From positions 6,709,001 to 6,773,000 of the forward strand of contig NZ_CP095481.1 in assembly GCF_023023025.1 (NCBI RefSeq): a DNA stretch of 64,000 nucleotides. Direction: 5' to 3'. Positions within the stretch are counted from its first letter, which is position 1; every line of letters begins with the position of its first letter. Under the pieces are notes generated by a model that worked only from the letters and a program-made list of their open reading frames with translations, was not told the origin of the DNA and searched no databases. The translations under genes were made by a program, and so were the position numbers. Below, piece by piece: positions 50,877 through 59,808 of this stretch. The stretch is from Amycolatopsis sp. WQ 127309. GTDB taxonomy: Bacteria; Actinomycetota; Actinomycetes; Mycobacteriales; Pseudonocardiaceae.

Positions 50877-51860
50877 GTGCGCGCAGGACGACGGAAGCAA
50901 CCGGACGGCCCGACGGAGTTGTCGCGGCGTTCGTGGTGGGAAGTGCTCAGGCGCACGGTCCGGCAGTTCGGCCGGGACAACCTCACCGACTGGGCGGCCG
51001 CGCTCACCTACTACGGCGTGCTCTCGATCTTCCCCGGCCTGGTGGTCCTGACGGCGTTGCTGGGCCTGCTCGGCCCCGGCCCGACGCAGACCGTGATCGA
51101 CAACATCAACCAGGTCGTTCCGGGCCAGGGGCGGGAAATCCTCGTCGGCGCGATCAAGGAGCTGTCCGGTTCGCGCAGCCTCGCCGGCCCGGTGGCGGTG
51201 CTCGGGCTGCTCGGCGCGCTGTGGTCGGCGTCCGGGTACGTCGGCGCGTTCATGCGGGCGGGCAACGCGATCTACGGCATGCCGGAGGGCCGTCCACTGT
51301 GGAAGGTCCTGCCGCTGCGGCTCGGGCTGACGATCGGCCTCGTGGCGCTGCTGGCCGCGTGCGCGCTGGGCGTCGTGGCGACGGGCACGATCGCGCGGCG
51401 CCTCGGCGACCTCGTCGGGCTCGGGCCGACCGGGGTGCAGGTGTGGGAGATCGCGAAGTGGCCGGTGATCGCGGTCCTGATCAGCCTGACGTTCGCGCTG
51501 CTGTACTGGGCGGGCCCCAACGTGCGGCAGCCGGGCTTCAAGTGGCTGACCCCGGGCGGGCTGCTGGCGGTCGTGCTGTGGGTGGCGGCGTCGGCCGGGT
51601 TCGCGTTGTACGTCGCGAACTTCGGTTCCTACAACAAGACCTACGGCTCACTGGCCGGGATCATCGTGTTCCTGGTGTGGTTGTGGATCTCCAACCTCGC
51701 GGTGCTGCTCGGCGCCGAGCTGGACGCCGAGCTCGCCCGCGGCCGCGGCATCGAAGGCGGCCAGGAGAGCGAGGACGAGCCGTTCCTGCCGCCGCGCGAC
51801 ACGAAGGCGATGGACGCCGACGAGGTCGAGGAAGTGACCGACGCCGAGCGGGCGCGCTAG
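50877..51860 (+). CDS. YihY/BrkB-family membrane protein
   Basis: A 327-residue inner-membrane protein with about six spans. The opening DWAAALTYYGVLSIFPGLVV is the family signature, and GSYNKTYGSLAGIIVFLVWL lies near residue 250. An acidic cytoplasmic tail ends the protein. Family members have been called ribonuclease BN in error; their function is unsettled. Its stop codon overlaps that of the convergent methyltransferase gene. Confidence 0.88.
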   Translation: MRAGRRKQPDGPTELSRRSWWEVLRRTVRQFGRDNLTDWAAALTYYGVLSIFPGLVVLTALLGLLGPGPTQTVIDNINQVVPGQGREILVGAIKELSGSRSLAGPVAVLGLLGALWSASGYVGAFMRAGNAIYGMPEGRPLWKVLPLRLGLTIGLVALLAACALGVVATGTIARRLGDLVGLGPTGVQVWEIAKWPVIAVLISLTFALLYWAGPNVRQPGFKWLTPGGLLAVVLWVAASAGFALYVANFGSYNKTYGSLAGIIVFLVWLWISNLAVLLGAELDAELARGRGIEGGQESEDEPFLPPRDTKAMDADEVEEVTDAERAR

Positions 51861-52654
51861 GGCTTGCGGCCCACGCCGGCGTAGACGTCGTCCGGTTCGG
51901 CGTCGCGGATGCCCGGTTCCGGGTGCCAGAGCGGGGCGCTCACCACGCCCGGCTCGACCAGCTCCAGCCCGTCGAACAGGGCCGCGACGTCGCTGTAGGG
52001 GCGGAAGTACATCGGGTCCCGGCTGTGGCGCATCGCGTCCGCGACCGCCGCCATCTCGCGCGGCGCGTGGTCGGCCGTCAGGTGCGACAGCGCGACGAAG
52101 CTGCCCGGCGGCAGCGCCGCGCGGTAGTCGGCGACGATCTCCGCCGGGCGCAGGTCGTCCGGGACGAAGTGGAACACCGCCACCATGAGCAGCCCGATCG
52201 GCCGGTCGAAGTCCAGCAGCGCCCGCACGTCCGGGTCGGCCAGCACGGTCCGCGGGCGGCACAGGTCCGCCTCGACCACGACGGCATCGCGGTTGCCCTC
52301 GAGGATGAGCCGGCTGTGGGCGACGGCGACCTCGTCGTAGTCCACGTAGACCACCCGGCACGCGGGGTCCAGGGCCTGTGCGACCTCGTGCACGTTGCCG
52401 ACCGTGGGGATGCCGGACCCCAGGTCGAGGAACTGCGTGATACCCCGGTCGAGCATGTACCGCACGGCGCGGCGCAGGAAGGCCCGGTTGGACGCGGCCA
52501 CCTGCCGGCCCGACGGCAGGACGGCCATCACCCGTTCGCCGACGACGCGGTCGGCGTCGAAGTTGTGGCTGCCGCCGAGCAGCCAGTCGTAGACCCGGGC
52601 CGCGCTGGGCAGCTTGATGTCGACCCCCTCCGGGATCCGCTCGCCCACGGACAC
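51857..52654 (-). CDS. SAM-dependent methyltransferase (DUF574/PF04672 family)
   Basis: A 265-residue protein of an actinobacteria-specific methyltransferase family. SAARVYDWLLGGSHNFDAD at the N terminus and FLDLGSGIPTVGNVHEVAQ (SAM motif I) near residue 75 are diagnostic. FYRPYSDV-like FRPYSDVAALFDG lies near the end. Substrates are unknown. The GTG at 52654 has GAGG upstream. It is divergent from the TerC gene. Confidence 0.88.
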   Translation of the reverse strand: MSVGERIPEGVDIKLPSAARVYDWLLGGSHNFDADRVVGERVMAVLPSGRQVAASNRAFLRRAVRYMLDRGITQFLDLGSGIPTVGNVHEVAQALDPACRVVYVDYDEVAVAHSRLILEGNRDAVVVEADLCRPRTVLADPDVRALLDFDRPIGLLMVAVFHFVPDDLRPAEIVADYRAALPPGSFVALSHLTADHAPREMAAVADAMRHSRDPMYFRPYSDVAALFDGLELVEPGVVSAPLWHPEPGIRDAEPDDVYAGVGRKP

Positions 52655-52793
52655 CGCGCACCTCGTTTCGCTCTCGTCCCCGGTGCGAAGGATACCCGGA
52701 ATCGCGCGGTCCCAGCTTCCGTCCACTGTGGACTCCACGTGCGCGGACGCGGAAATGTCCCTACTATCGGTGACAACGGAAGCGGGGGACGAA

Positions 52794-53783
52794 ATGGACA
52801 TCGGGGTCGGCACCTGGCTGGTCACCCTGGCCGTCATCCTCGGGCTGCTCGCGCTGGACCTGGTGCTCGCCGCGGTCCGGCCGCACAAGGTCGGGTTCCG
52901 CGAGGCCGTCGCGTGGTCGGTCGGCTACATCCTCGTCGCGGTCGTGTTCGGGGTGTGGGTGACCCTGGCGCACGGCGGCGAGTTCGGCACCGAGTACTTC
53001 GCCGGCTACATCGTCGAGAAGAGCCTGTCGGTCGACAACCTGTTCGTGTTCGTCATCATCATGACCACGTTCGCCGTCCCGGAGGAGCACCAGCACAAGG
53101 TGCTCACCTTCGGCATCGTGCTGGCCCTGGTGCTGCGCGGGATCTTCATCGTCGTCGGGGCGACCCTGCTGTCGCTGTTCACCTTCATGTTCCTGCTGTT
53201 CGGCCTGCTGCTGATCTACACCGCCGTGCAGCTGTTCCGCCACCGTGACGAGGACCACGACGTCGAGAACAACGTCGTGGTCCGCACCGCCCGCCGGGTG
53301 CTGCCGCTGTCGGACGACTACGACGGCGGCCGGCTGACGACCAAGGTCGCGGGCCGCCGGCTGGTGACCCCGCTCGTCGTGGTGCTCGTCGCGATCGGCG
53401 GCGTCGACCTGCTGTTCGCCCTGGACTCGATCCCGGCGGTCTTCGGCGTCACCGACGAGCCGTACCTCGTGTTCACCGCGAACGCCTTCGCGCTGCTGGG
53501 CCTGCGCGCGCTGTACTTCCTGGTCAAGGGCCTGCTCGACCGGCTCGTGTACCTCTCGACCGGGCTCTCGGTGATCCTCGCGTTCATCGGTGTGAAGCTG
53601 ATCCTGCACTGGGCGCACGTCGACATCGACGAGGGCTTCCCGGAGATCCCCACCCCGCTCAGCCTCGGCGTGATCCTCGGCATCCTCGCCGTGGTCACGG
53701 TGGCCAGCCTGCTCAAGACCCGCCGGGACCCGGATGCGAAAGCGCACCCGGGATCCCTGCGGGGGTCCGATCCGGAACCGTGA
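52794..53783 (+). CDS. TerC-family membrane protein
   Basis: A 329-residue protein with about nine spans. SLSVDNLFVFVIIMTTF near residue 76 and LLFALDSIPAVFGVT near 205 carry the family's conserved acidic residues within membranes. TerC/Alx proteins take part in manganese export and membrane protein metalation, and were first linked to tellurite resistance. A 13-bp palindrome, GTCCAC-T-GTGGAC (52721-52733), lies upstream, but its role is unclear. Confidence 0.9.
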   Translation: MDIGVGTWLVTLAVILGLLALDLVLAAVRPHKVGFREAVAWSVGYILVAVVFGVWVTLAHGGEFGTEYFAGYIVEKSLSVDNLFVFVIIMTTFAVPEEHQHKVLTFGIVLALVLRGIFIVVGATLLSLFTFMFLLFGLLLIYTAVQLFRHRDEDHDVENNVVVRTARRVLPLSDDYDGGRLTTKVAGRRLVTPLVVVLVAIGGVDLLFALDSIPAVFGVTDEPYLVFTANAFALLGLRALYFLVKGLLDRLVYLSTGLSVILAFIGVKLILHWAHVDIDEGFPEIPTPLSLGVILGILAVVTVASLLKTRRDPDAKAHPGSLRGSDPEP

Positions 53784-53845
53784 CCCTCAGCCGATCACGT
53801 GTGTGGTCCAGTTCCGCTCTCGTCACCCGGGCAACCGCAATTCCC

Positions 53846-54199
53846 TTACGGCTCCAGCCGCACCGTGACCGTCACGGCGCCTTTCGCGTCCTGGTGGGCG
53901 ATCGCGTGTCCGGTGCGGTCGGTGCCGTCCAGCTCCACCGAGATCGGGCCGCCTTCGCCGGTGAAGTTGCGCCACCAGTTCTTCCGGCCCGGGATGCGGA
54001 CGCCGATCTCGACCTCGTCGCCCGTGCGCCGGTAGCCCACCGGGATGGTGAACGTGCGGCCCGAGCGCCGTCCCGTGTACGTCACGATCGTCAGGTGCCG
54101 CCGCACCGCCGCGCCCCAGCGGCGTGACGAGCGCAGGGCCAGCACCCGGCGGTTGACCCCGCCGACCGCGCGTTCGACCAGCCGGCCGTTCGTCCTCAT
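53846..54199 (-). CDS. Nitroreductase/F420-dependent-type small oxidoreductase (DUF385-like)
   Basis: A 117-residue single-domain protein of the deazaflavin (F420)/flavin split-barrel group. HLTIVTYTGRRSGRTFTIPV and GRKNWWRNFTGEGG are family-typical. A short N-terminal helix precedes the barrel. ATG 54199 follows AGGAGG. The cofactor is inferred from family only. It is divergent from the TetR gene at 54276, which may control it. Confidence 0.78.
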   Translation of the reverse strand: MRTNGRLVERAVGGVNRRVLALRSSRRWGAAVRRHLTIVTYTGRRSGRTFTIPVGYRRTGDEVEIGVRIPGRKNWWRNFTGEGGPISVELDGTDRTGHAIAHQDAKGAVTVTVRLEP

Positions 54200-54275
54200 C
54201 GGACCTCCTTTTCCTTGTCCGCCACCGTAGCCGCGCAAGAGGAGAGACCTGTCCGCTTGGCGTAAAGTGAGAAAC

Positions 54276-54890
54276 ATGAGTGCGGACCCTTCTCACCCGG
54301 CGCTGCGGCGGGACGCCCGGCTCAACCGCGAGCGCATCGTCGAGGTGGCCCACGACCTCTTCGCGCGCCGGGGCCTCGACGTGCCGATGGCCGCCGTCGC
54401 CCGGCACGCCGGCGTCGGGATGGCCACGCTGTACCGCCGCTTCCCGACGAAGGAAGCGCTGGTCGACGAGGTGTTCTCGCACCAGTTCGACACGTGCGTC
54501 TCGGTCGTGGACGACGCGCTGGCCGACCCGGACCCGTGGCGGGGGTTCGTCACGCTCGTCGAGAAGGTCGGGGAGATGCAGGCGTGCGACCGCGGGTTCA
54601 GCGCCGCCGTCGCGACGGCGTTCCCGGCCGACGTCGCCGCGGAACGCGCGCTGGGCCGCGTCACCGAGCTGATCGACCGCGCGAAGGCGGCGGGCGAGCT
54701 GCGAGCCGACTTCGCGATCACCGACCTGGCGCTGGTGCTCATGGCCAACGACGGGGTGACGACGGACTCCCCGGCGGCCACGCGCACGGCGTCGCGGCGG
54801 CTCGTCGCCTACCTGCTGAACTCGTTCCGGGCCGAGCACGCCGGGGTGCCGTTGCCGCCGCCGGCGCCCATGAGCGTCCTGCCGGTGTGA
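54276..54890 (+). CDS. TetR-family transcriptional regulator
   Basis: A 204-residue TetR protein with the helix-turn-helix VPMAAVARHAGVGMATLYRR near residues 36-55. It is divergent from the small split-barrel oxidoreductase and is probably its regulator. It is convergent with a second TetR gene at 54897, with six bases between the stops. Confidence 0.88.
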   Translation: MSADPSHPALRRDARLNRERIVEVAHDLFARRGLDVPMAAVARHAGVGMATLYRRFPTKEALVDEVFSHQFDTCVSVVDDALADPDPWRGFVTLVEKVGEMQACDRGFSAAVATAFPADVAAERALGRVTELIDRAKAAGELRADFAITDLALVLMANDGVTTDSPAATRTASRRLVAYLLNSFRAEHAGVPLPPPAPMSVLPV

Positions 54891-54896
54891 GCGTCG

Positions 54897-55616
54897 TCAG
54901 GGCAGGTGGGCGGCGATGCCCGCGAGCACCCGCTCCAGGCCCGCCTCGAACCACCGGTCCCGGCGGTCGGCGGCGTGCGGCGTCTCGGCTTCGACCATCA
55001 CCCGGGTGAACCGCGGGTACTGCCCGCTGCTCGCGATCATCGGGCCGTACTCGCCTTCGCGCTCCATCCACTGCTCGTGGCTGAGCCCCGAGAGCCGCGC
55101 CGCCTCCTGGTCGCCCAGTTCGCTCAGCACGTGGCCCAGGACGAACGACGAGAGCGTGCCGAGGTTGGCGAGCAGCTCGTCGGTGCCGAGGTCGAGGCCG
55201 TCGAACGCCGAGAACGTCAGTTCCGTCCACCACAGGCTGTTCGGCCCGTGGTTCGGCCGGCCCGAGGCCAGCGCGGGGAACCACGGGTGCCGCAGGGCCG
55301 TCGCGCGCATCGACCGGGCGATGACGCGCAGGGCGTCCCGCCAGCCCCCGGGCAGCACGGTGCCGCGCAGCTCGCCGGTCACCTCGTCGCCCATCAGCTG
55401 CAGGATGTCGTCCTTTTTGGACACGTACCGGTAGAGCGACGTGGTCCCGGTGCCCAGCTCGGCGGCGATCCGCCGCATCGAAACGGCGTCGAGTCCTTCG
55501 GCGTCGGCGATCCTGATGCCGGCGGCGGCGACGTCGCGGCGGGTGTGGGCCGGTTTCGGCCCGCGTGTCCCGTGTTCGGGACGCAGCCAGAGCGGCGGGC
55601 GGTCGGTCGCCGGCAC
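54897..55616 (-). CDS. TetR-family regulator (tetracyclin-repressor-like C domain)
   Basis: A 239-residue TetR protein. Its N-terminal extension precedes the helix-turn-helix VSMRRIAAELGTGTTSLYRY (about 45-64). The C-terminal domain has LRHPWFPALASGRPNHGPNS, typical of the TetR_C group that includes many drug-responsive repressors. The GTG at 55616 is used. It is divergent from the FAD monooxygenase at 55706, with an inverted repeat between. Confidence 0.9.
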   Translation of the reverse strand: MPATDRPPLWLRPEHGTRGPKPAHTRRDVAAAGIRIADAEGLDAVSMRRIAAELGTGTTSLYRYVSKKDDILQLMGDEVTGELRGTVLPGGWRDALRVIARSMRATALRHPWFPALASGRPNHGPNSLWWTELTFSAFDGLDLGTDELLANLGTLSSFVLGHVLSELGDQEAARLSGLSHEQWMEREGEYGPMIASSGQYPRFTRVMVEAETPHAADRRDRWFEAGLERVLAGIAAHLP

Positions 55617-55634
55617 GAGACCTCCTCGGATATT

Positions 55635-55656
55635 GCGAACACTGTACCCAGTTCGC
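55635..55656. promoter_or_regulatory. TetR operator
   Basis: gcgaac (55635-55640) and gttcgc (55651-55656) form an inverted repeat with a ten-base spacer, within 20 bases of the TetR start. It can serve both divergent genes. Confidence 0.55.
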
Positions 55657-55705
55657 TACGGTGGCGATACCGGGAACGGTGTTGCCGGGTTCTCAAGGGG
55701 GAAAG

Positions 55706-57235
55706 ATGGACTACGACGTGGTGGTCGCGGGCGCCGGCCCGGTCGGCCTGCTGCTGGCCTGTGAGCTGCGCCTGGGCGGCGCCCGGGTGCTGGTCGTCGA
55801 GCGTGAGACGGAGCCGCCGCGCTCGCGGTTCGGGTCGATGGGGGCCCGGGCGGTCAACGCGCCGTCGGTGCACGCGCTGCACCTGCGCGGCCTGCTGCCC
55901 GAAGTCGAGCGCGCGGCCGCGATGTGGCTCGGCGGGGGCGCCGGGCTGCCCGAGGTCGAACCCGGCGACACGGGGGAGCGGCCGGACGTCTTCGTCGGCC
56001 ACTTCGCCGGGATCGGCATCCGCGTCGACCGGCTCCGCCCGCCCGGCCCCGGCGAGGAGTTCCTCGGCGCCGGGGTGATCGCCCAGGGTGACCTGGAGGC
56101 GATCTTCGAGCGGCGGGCCGCGGAACTGGGTGTCGAGGTGCAGCGCGGGGTCTCGCTGACCGCGTTCGAGTCCGATGCGGACGGTGTGACCGTCCACATC
56201 GGACGTCCGATCCGGACCGGCTGGCTGGTCGGCGCCGACGGCGGCCGCAGCACCGTGCGGCGGCTGGCGGGGATCGACTTCCCCGGCGTGGATCCGGTGT
56301 TCACCGGCCGTCAGGCCATTGTGGACCTGGACGACCCGGGCAAGCTCGTCGCGGACGGCTGGCAAGCGGGTGAGCACGGGTCCTATGTGGTCGGTGGCTG
56401 GGACGACGGCTCCGGCCCGCCGCGGGTGCACACCGTCGAGTACGAGGTCGTGCCCGACCGCGACGCGCCGGTGACGGCGGAGGAGATCCAAGCCAGCCTG
56501 CGGCGGGTGAGCGGCACCGACGTCCGGGTCACGCGGCTGCACGTCGCCACCCGTTACGCCGACACGACCCGCCAGGCCGAGACGTACCGGCGCGGCCGGG
56601 TACTGCTGTGCGGCGACGCGGCCCACGTGCACTCGCCGGCCGGCGGGCAGGGCATGAACCTGGGCCTCGGTGACGCGGTCAACCTGGGCTGGAAACTCGC
56701 GCTCGTCGCGCGCGGCGTGGCCCCGGACGCGTTGCTGGACACCTACACCGCCGAGCGGCACCCGATCGGCGAGTGGGTGCAGCGCTGGAGCATGGCGCAG
56801 ACGGCGCTGAGCACCCCACGCGGCCCGCGCGCGGACGCGTTGCGCGAAGTGCTGGCGGACCTGCTCGACACCCAGGACGGCGCCACGTACGTCGTCTCGA
56901 AGATCGGCGGCGGCTGGCAGCACTACGACCTGCCGGGCGACTTCCCGCTGATCGGCCACCGCGTGCCGGACCTGCCCCTGTCCGACGGAACGACGCTGGC
57001 CCCGCACTTCCGCTCCGGCCGCGCGGTGCTGCTGGACACCGGCACGGGCGCGGCGGAGGCGGCGGCGGGCTGGGAAAGCCGGGTCGAGCTGGTGACGGCG
57101 ACCCCGCTGGCGTTCCCGGACCAGAAGCTGGCAGCTCTGATCCGCCCGGACGGCCACATGGCCTGGGCCGCCGTCGGCCCGGATCCGGAAGGCCTCCGCG
57201 AAGCCCTGACAACCTGGCTGGGCCCACCCGCCTGA
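55706..57235 (+). CDS. FAD-dependent aromatic hydroxylase-like monooxygenase
   Basis: A 509-residue group-A flavoprotein monooxygenase resembling polyketide hydroxylases of the RdmE/PgaE type. DVVVAGAGPVGLLLACELRL at the N terminus binds FAD, GWLVGADGGRSTVRRLAG is the DG motif, and LLCGDAAHVHSPAGGQGMN (near 300) the second FAD site. A thioredoxin-like C-terminal domain is present (DTGTGAAEAAAGW). The ATG follows AAGGGGGAAAG. No polyketide genes are nearby, so with its drug-type TetR it may detoxify aromatic or antibiotic compounds (inference). Confidence 0.9.
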   Translation: MDYDVVVAGAGPVGLLLACELRLGGARVLVVERETEPPRSRFGSMGARAVNAPSVHALHLRGLLPEVERAAAMWLGGGAGLPEVEPGDTGERPDVFVGHFAGIGIRVDRLRPPGPGEEFLGAGVIAQGDLEAIFERRAAELGVEVQRGVSLTAFESDADGVTVHIGRPIRTGWLVGADGGRSTVRRLAGIDFPGVDPVFTGRQAIVDLDDPGKLVADGWQAGEHGSYVVGGWDDGSGPPRVHTVEYEVVPDRDAPVTAEEIQASLRRVSGTDVRVTRLHVATRYADTTRQAETYRRGRVLLCGDAAHVHSPAGGQGMNLGLGDAVNLGWKLALVARGVAPDALLDTYTAERHPIGEWVQRWSMAQTALSTPRGPRADALREVLADLLDTQDGATYVVSKIGGGWQHYDLPGDFPLIGHRVPDLPLSDGTTLAPHFRSGRAVLLDTGTGAAEAAAGWESRVELVTATPLAFPDQKLAALIRPDGHMAWAAVGPDPEGLREALTTWLGPPA

Positions 57236-57268
57236 CCGCCCACCCGCACTTTCGGCTCCGGTGCAAGG

Positions 57269-57327
57269 AAGTCCGTGAATGCCACATCGAGAGACCTAGT
57301 GTCCCTCAATGTGGCATTCACGGACTT
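57269..57327. terminator. Long inverted-repeat hairpin between convergent genes
   Basis: Bases 57269-57287 pair perfectly with 57309-57327 (19 bp). Within the 21-base loop a further gagagac/gtccctc pairing with one mismatch extends the stem. It lies between the monooxygenase and cyclase 3' ends and may be a terminator, or a copy of a dispersed intergenic repeat. Confidence 0.65.
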
Positions 57328-57353
57328 CGGGCGCCTCACGCGCAAGGCGGGTG

Positions 57354-58901
57354 TCAGGTGCGCGGGGTGGCCAGCGTGGTCGGCCGGGTGCGGCCGCGCA
57401 GGGTGACCTCCTCCGTCGCCTGCCAATGGTCCGACTCCGCCGAGCCCGCCGACTCCACCGCCGTCCACGAGGCCAGCAAGCGGCCGTCGACGTTCTTCGC
57501 CAGCTCCGTCAGCCGCGCCGCTTCGTTGACCGGGTCGCCGATCACCGTGTACTCGAAACGGCGTGGGTCCCCGACGTTGCCCGCCACCGCGTCGCCCGTG
57601 GCCACGCCGATGCCCGCCGGGCAGTCCGGGACCTCCGTCGCCAGCCGGGCCGCGATCGCGCGGGCCGCCGCCAGGGCGCAGGTCGCGTGGTCGGCCAAGA
57701 CCGTCGGCGCGCCGAAGATCGCCAGGACCGCGTCGCCGACGAACTTGTTCACCAGGCCGTGGTTGCGGTCCACCTCGTCGACCACCACCGCGAAGAACCG
57801 GTTGAGCAGGCCGACGACCTCCTCGGGCGGGCGGCTCGCGGCCAGCGCCGTCGACCCGACCAGGTCGACGAACAGCACCGACACCGTGCGCACCGTCCCG
57901 CCCAGCTCCGCGGGCGCCCGCATGGCCTCGACCGCGACCTCGTGCCCGACGTGCCGGCCGAACAGGTCCCGCATCCGCTCGCGTTCCCGCAGCCCGGCGG
58001 CCATCCCGTTGAACCCGGCCTGCAGCAGGCCCAGCTCGGTACCGTCGTAGACCGGGATCTCGCCGTCGAACTCGCCCGCCCGCACCCGGGCCAGCGCGTC
58101 CTGGACCGACCGGATCGGGTTGACGACCGCGCGGGCGGTGAACACCGTGACCAGCAGGCCGAAGCACAGCACGACCAGCCCCAACGCGATCACCGAGACG
58201 GCCAGCTTCGTGGTCGAGACGTCGCCGCGGACCCACGCCAGCACCGCCGTGACCACGAGCCCGGCGACCGGCACTCCGGTGCCCAGGCACCAGAACAGCA
58301 GCATCCGCAGGTTGACGCCGCCGCTGACCGGCCGCGCCGGCGTCGTGCCCGCCAGTGCGCGGGCCGCGTACGGCCGCAGCGCGAACTCGCCGAAGAGGTA
58401 CGCGATCGCGCAGACTACCACGCTCGCGAAGGCGACCACCAGGAACACGGTCAGCGCGACGTGCGGCTGAAACAGCGCGGCCAGCCCGGCGAACACCACC
58501 GTCGCGACGCCCCACAGCACCGCCTGCATCAGCGTGAGCCGCAGTGGGACGCGCAGGCTGGCGGCGCGTTCGGCGTCGGTCGGGCGGCGGCCGTCGGCGG
58601 CCCAGCGCAGCGTCCGCAGCGCGCCGCGGGTGCCCCAGAGCGCGCCGACGACCACCGCGGACACGACGTAGGCGGGCACCGCGACCGCTGTCACCCGGAC
58701 GAGGTCGCCGGACAGGCCCGGGGCGGGCATGAGCAGGGCCGCGAGGCCGACCACGACCAGCGCGCCGATGACGTTGGTGGCGATCAGCGTCCCGGTGAGC
58801 AGCAGCTGGACGCGCCGCCGCAGCGTGGGGACGTCCTGGTCGAGGGGCCCGAGCAGCCCGGAGCCGAACGGCCCGGCTGGAGAGTCAGGGTGGAGGGTCA
58901 C
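57354..58901 (-). CDS. Membrane-anchored class III adenylate/guanylate cyclase
   Basis: A 515-residue protein with six predicted membrane spans (about residues 30-250), then a HAMP linker (VNPIRSVQDALARVRAGEFD) and a class III cyclase domain. Catalytic features are SVLFVDLVGST (first metal Asp), NKFVGDAVLAIFG (second metal Asp) and EYTVIGDPVNEAARL. This architecture matches mycobacterial cyclases such as Rv1318c-Rv1320c and Rv3645. It probably makes cAMP in response to a membrane signal. The GTG at 58901 is the start. Confidence 0.9.
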   Translation of the reverse strand: MTLHPDSPAGPFGSGLLGPLDQDVPTLRRRVQLLLTGTLIATNVIGALVVVGLAALLMPAPGLSGDLVRVTAVAVPAYVVSAVVVGALWGTRGALRTLRWAADGRRPTDAERAASLRVPLRLTLMQAVLWGVATVVFAGLAALFQPHVALTVFLVVAFASVVVCAIAYLFGEFALRPYAARALAGTTPARPVSGGVNLRMLLFWCLGTGVPVAGLVVTAVLAWVRGDVSTTKLAVSVIALGLVVLCFGLLVTVFTARAVVNPIRSVQDALARVRAGEFDGEIPVYDGTELGLLQAGFNGMAAGLRERERMRDLFGRHVGHEVAVEAMRAPAELGGTVRTVSVLFVDLVGSTALAASRPPEEVVGLLNRFFAVVVDEVDRNHGLVNKFVGDAVLAIFGAPTVLADHATCALAAARAIAARLATEVPDCPAGIGVATGDAVAGNVGDPRRFEYTVIGDPVNEAARLTELAKNVDGRLLASWTAVESAGSAESDHWQATEEVTLRGRTRPTTLATPRT

Positions 58902-58980
58902 CGGTTCCTGCCGTTCGCCACACGATTGAGTGAACGACTGTACACCGGAGCGCCGCCGGGCGAGGCAAGGCGCGCCGGGC

Positions 58981-59721
58981 TCACGCCAGGACGGTGATCA
59001 GTGCCGCTCCCAGCAGCCCGAGGTAGGCCACGGCGTGCGCGTGGTCCGGGATGTCCGGGGACCACCGCCGCAGCAGCGCGATCGTCGGCAGGGACCCGGC
59101 CAGCAGGAGCGCCGCCGCGGCCGGGTCGATCGCCGCGGGCCCCGGTGCGGCCAGGTAGACGGCCGTCGCGGCCGCGGCCACCGGCAGGCTGAGCGGGTTG
59201 GCCAGCGCCGTCGCGTCGCTCATCGGCAGGCCGCGCCGTCGCAGCAGTGGCACCGTCAGGACACTGCCGCCGACGCCCAGGAACCCCGCCACCGCGCCGA
59301 TTCCGACCCCGCCGGCCGTGACGGTGGCCCGGCTCAGCGGGCGGGAAGACCCGCCGCCGAGGAACCCGCGCCGCAGGACACCGTCCAGAATGGTCAGGGC
59401 CAGGTACGCGGCGAACAGCGCGTGCAGCACGCCGTCCGGGACGCTCGTCGCGGCCAGCGCGCCGAGGCCCGCGCCGACGGCGATGAACGCGGCCAGCGGC
59501 CAGACGTACGCGCGGTGCAGCCGGCCGGCGCGCACGACCGTGATCGTCGCGCCGAGCGAGTTGACCAGCATCACCACCGCGGACGTCCCGACCGCGACGT
59601 GCATCGCGGCCGGGCCGGTCGTGGCCACGGCGTAGACCACCGGGACCGTCACGAACCCGCCGCCGAACCCGAAGAGCGCGGTGGTGACGCCGCTGAGGAC
59701 GCCCAATCCGAAGAGGAGCAC
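58981..59721 (-). CDS. TauE/SafE-family sulfite exporter-like permease
   Basis: A protein of about 246 residues with seven to eight spans. GVTTALFGFGGGFVTVPV near the N terminus and GAVAGFLGVGGSVLTVPL near the middle are the duplicated TauE/SafE motifs. The start is uncertain. GTG 59721 gives the expected family length but has no ribosome site, while GGAGGA further upstream precedes no standard in-frame start. The substrate may be sulfite, sulfonate or another anion. It is divergent from the AraC gene at 59809. Confidence 0.8.
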   Translation of the reverse strand: MLLFGLGVLSGVTTALFGFGGGFVTVPVVYAVATTGPAAMHVAVGTSAVVMLVNSLGATITVVRAGRLHRAYVWPLAAFIAVGAGLGALAATSVPDGVLHALFAAYLALTILDGVLRRGFLGGGSSRPLSRATVTAGGVGIGAVAGFLGVGGSVLTVPLLRRRGLPMSDATALANPLSLPVAAAATAVYLAAPGPAAIDPAAAALLLAGSLPTIALLRRWSPDIPDHAHAVAYLGLLGAALITVLA

Positions 59722-59808
59722 GTACCGGAACGCTAGGCCGGACGAGCCTGGCGGGCATTCGATGATCGGCCACGTTCCTCCGAGTTCCGGCCACTTAGGC
59801 TCGACGGT

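Noticed and set aside
55706..57235. Part of an aromatic polyketide biosynthetic cluster
   Set aside because: The monooxygenase resembles polyketide hydroxylases, but no ketosynthase, ACP or cyclase genes are nearby. A TetR-controlled detoxification role fits better.
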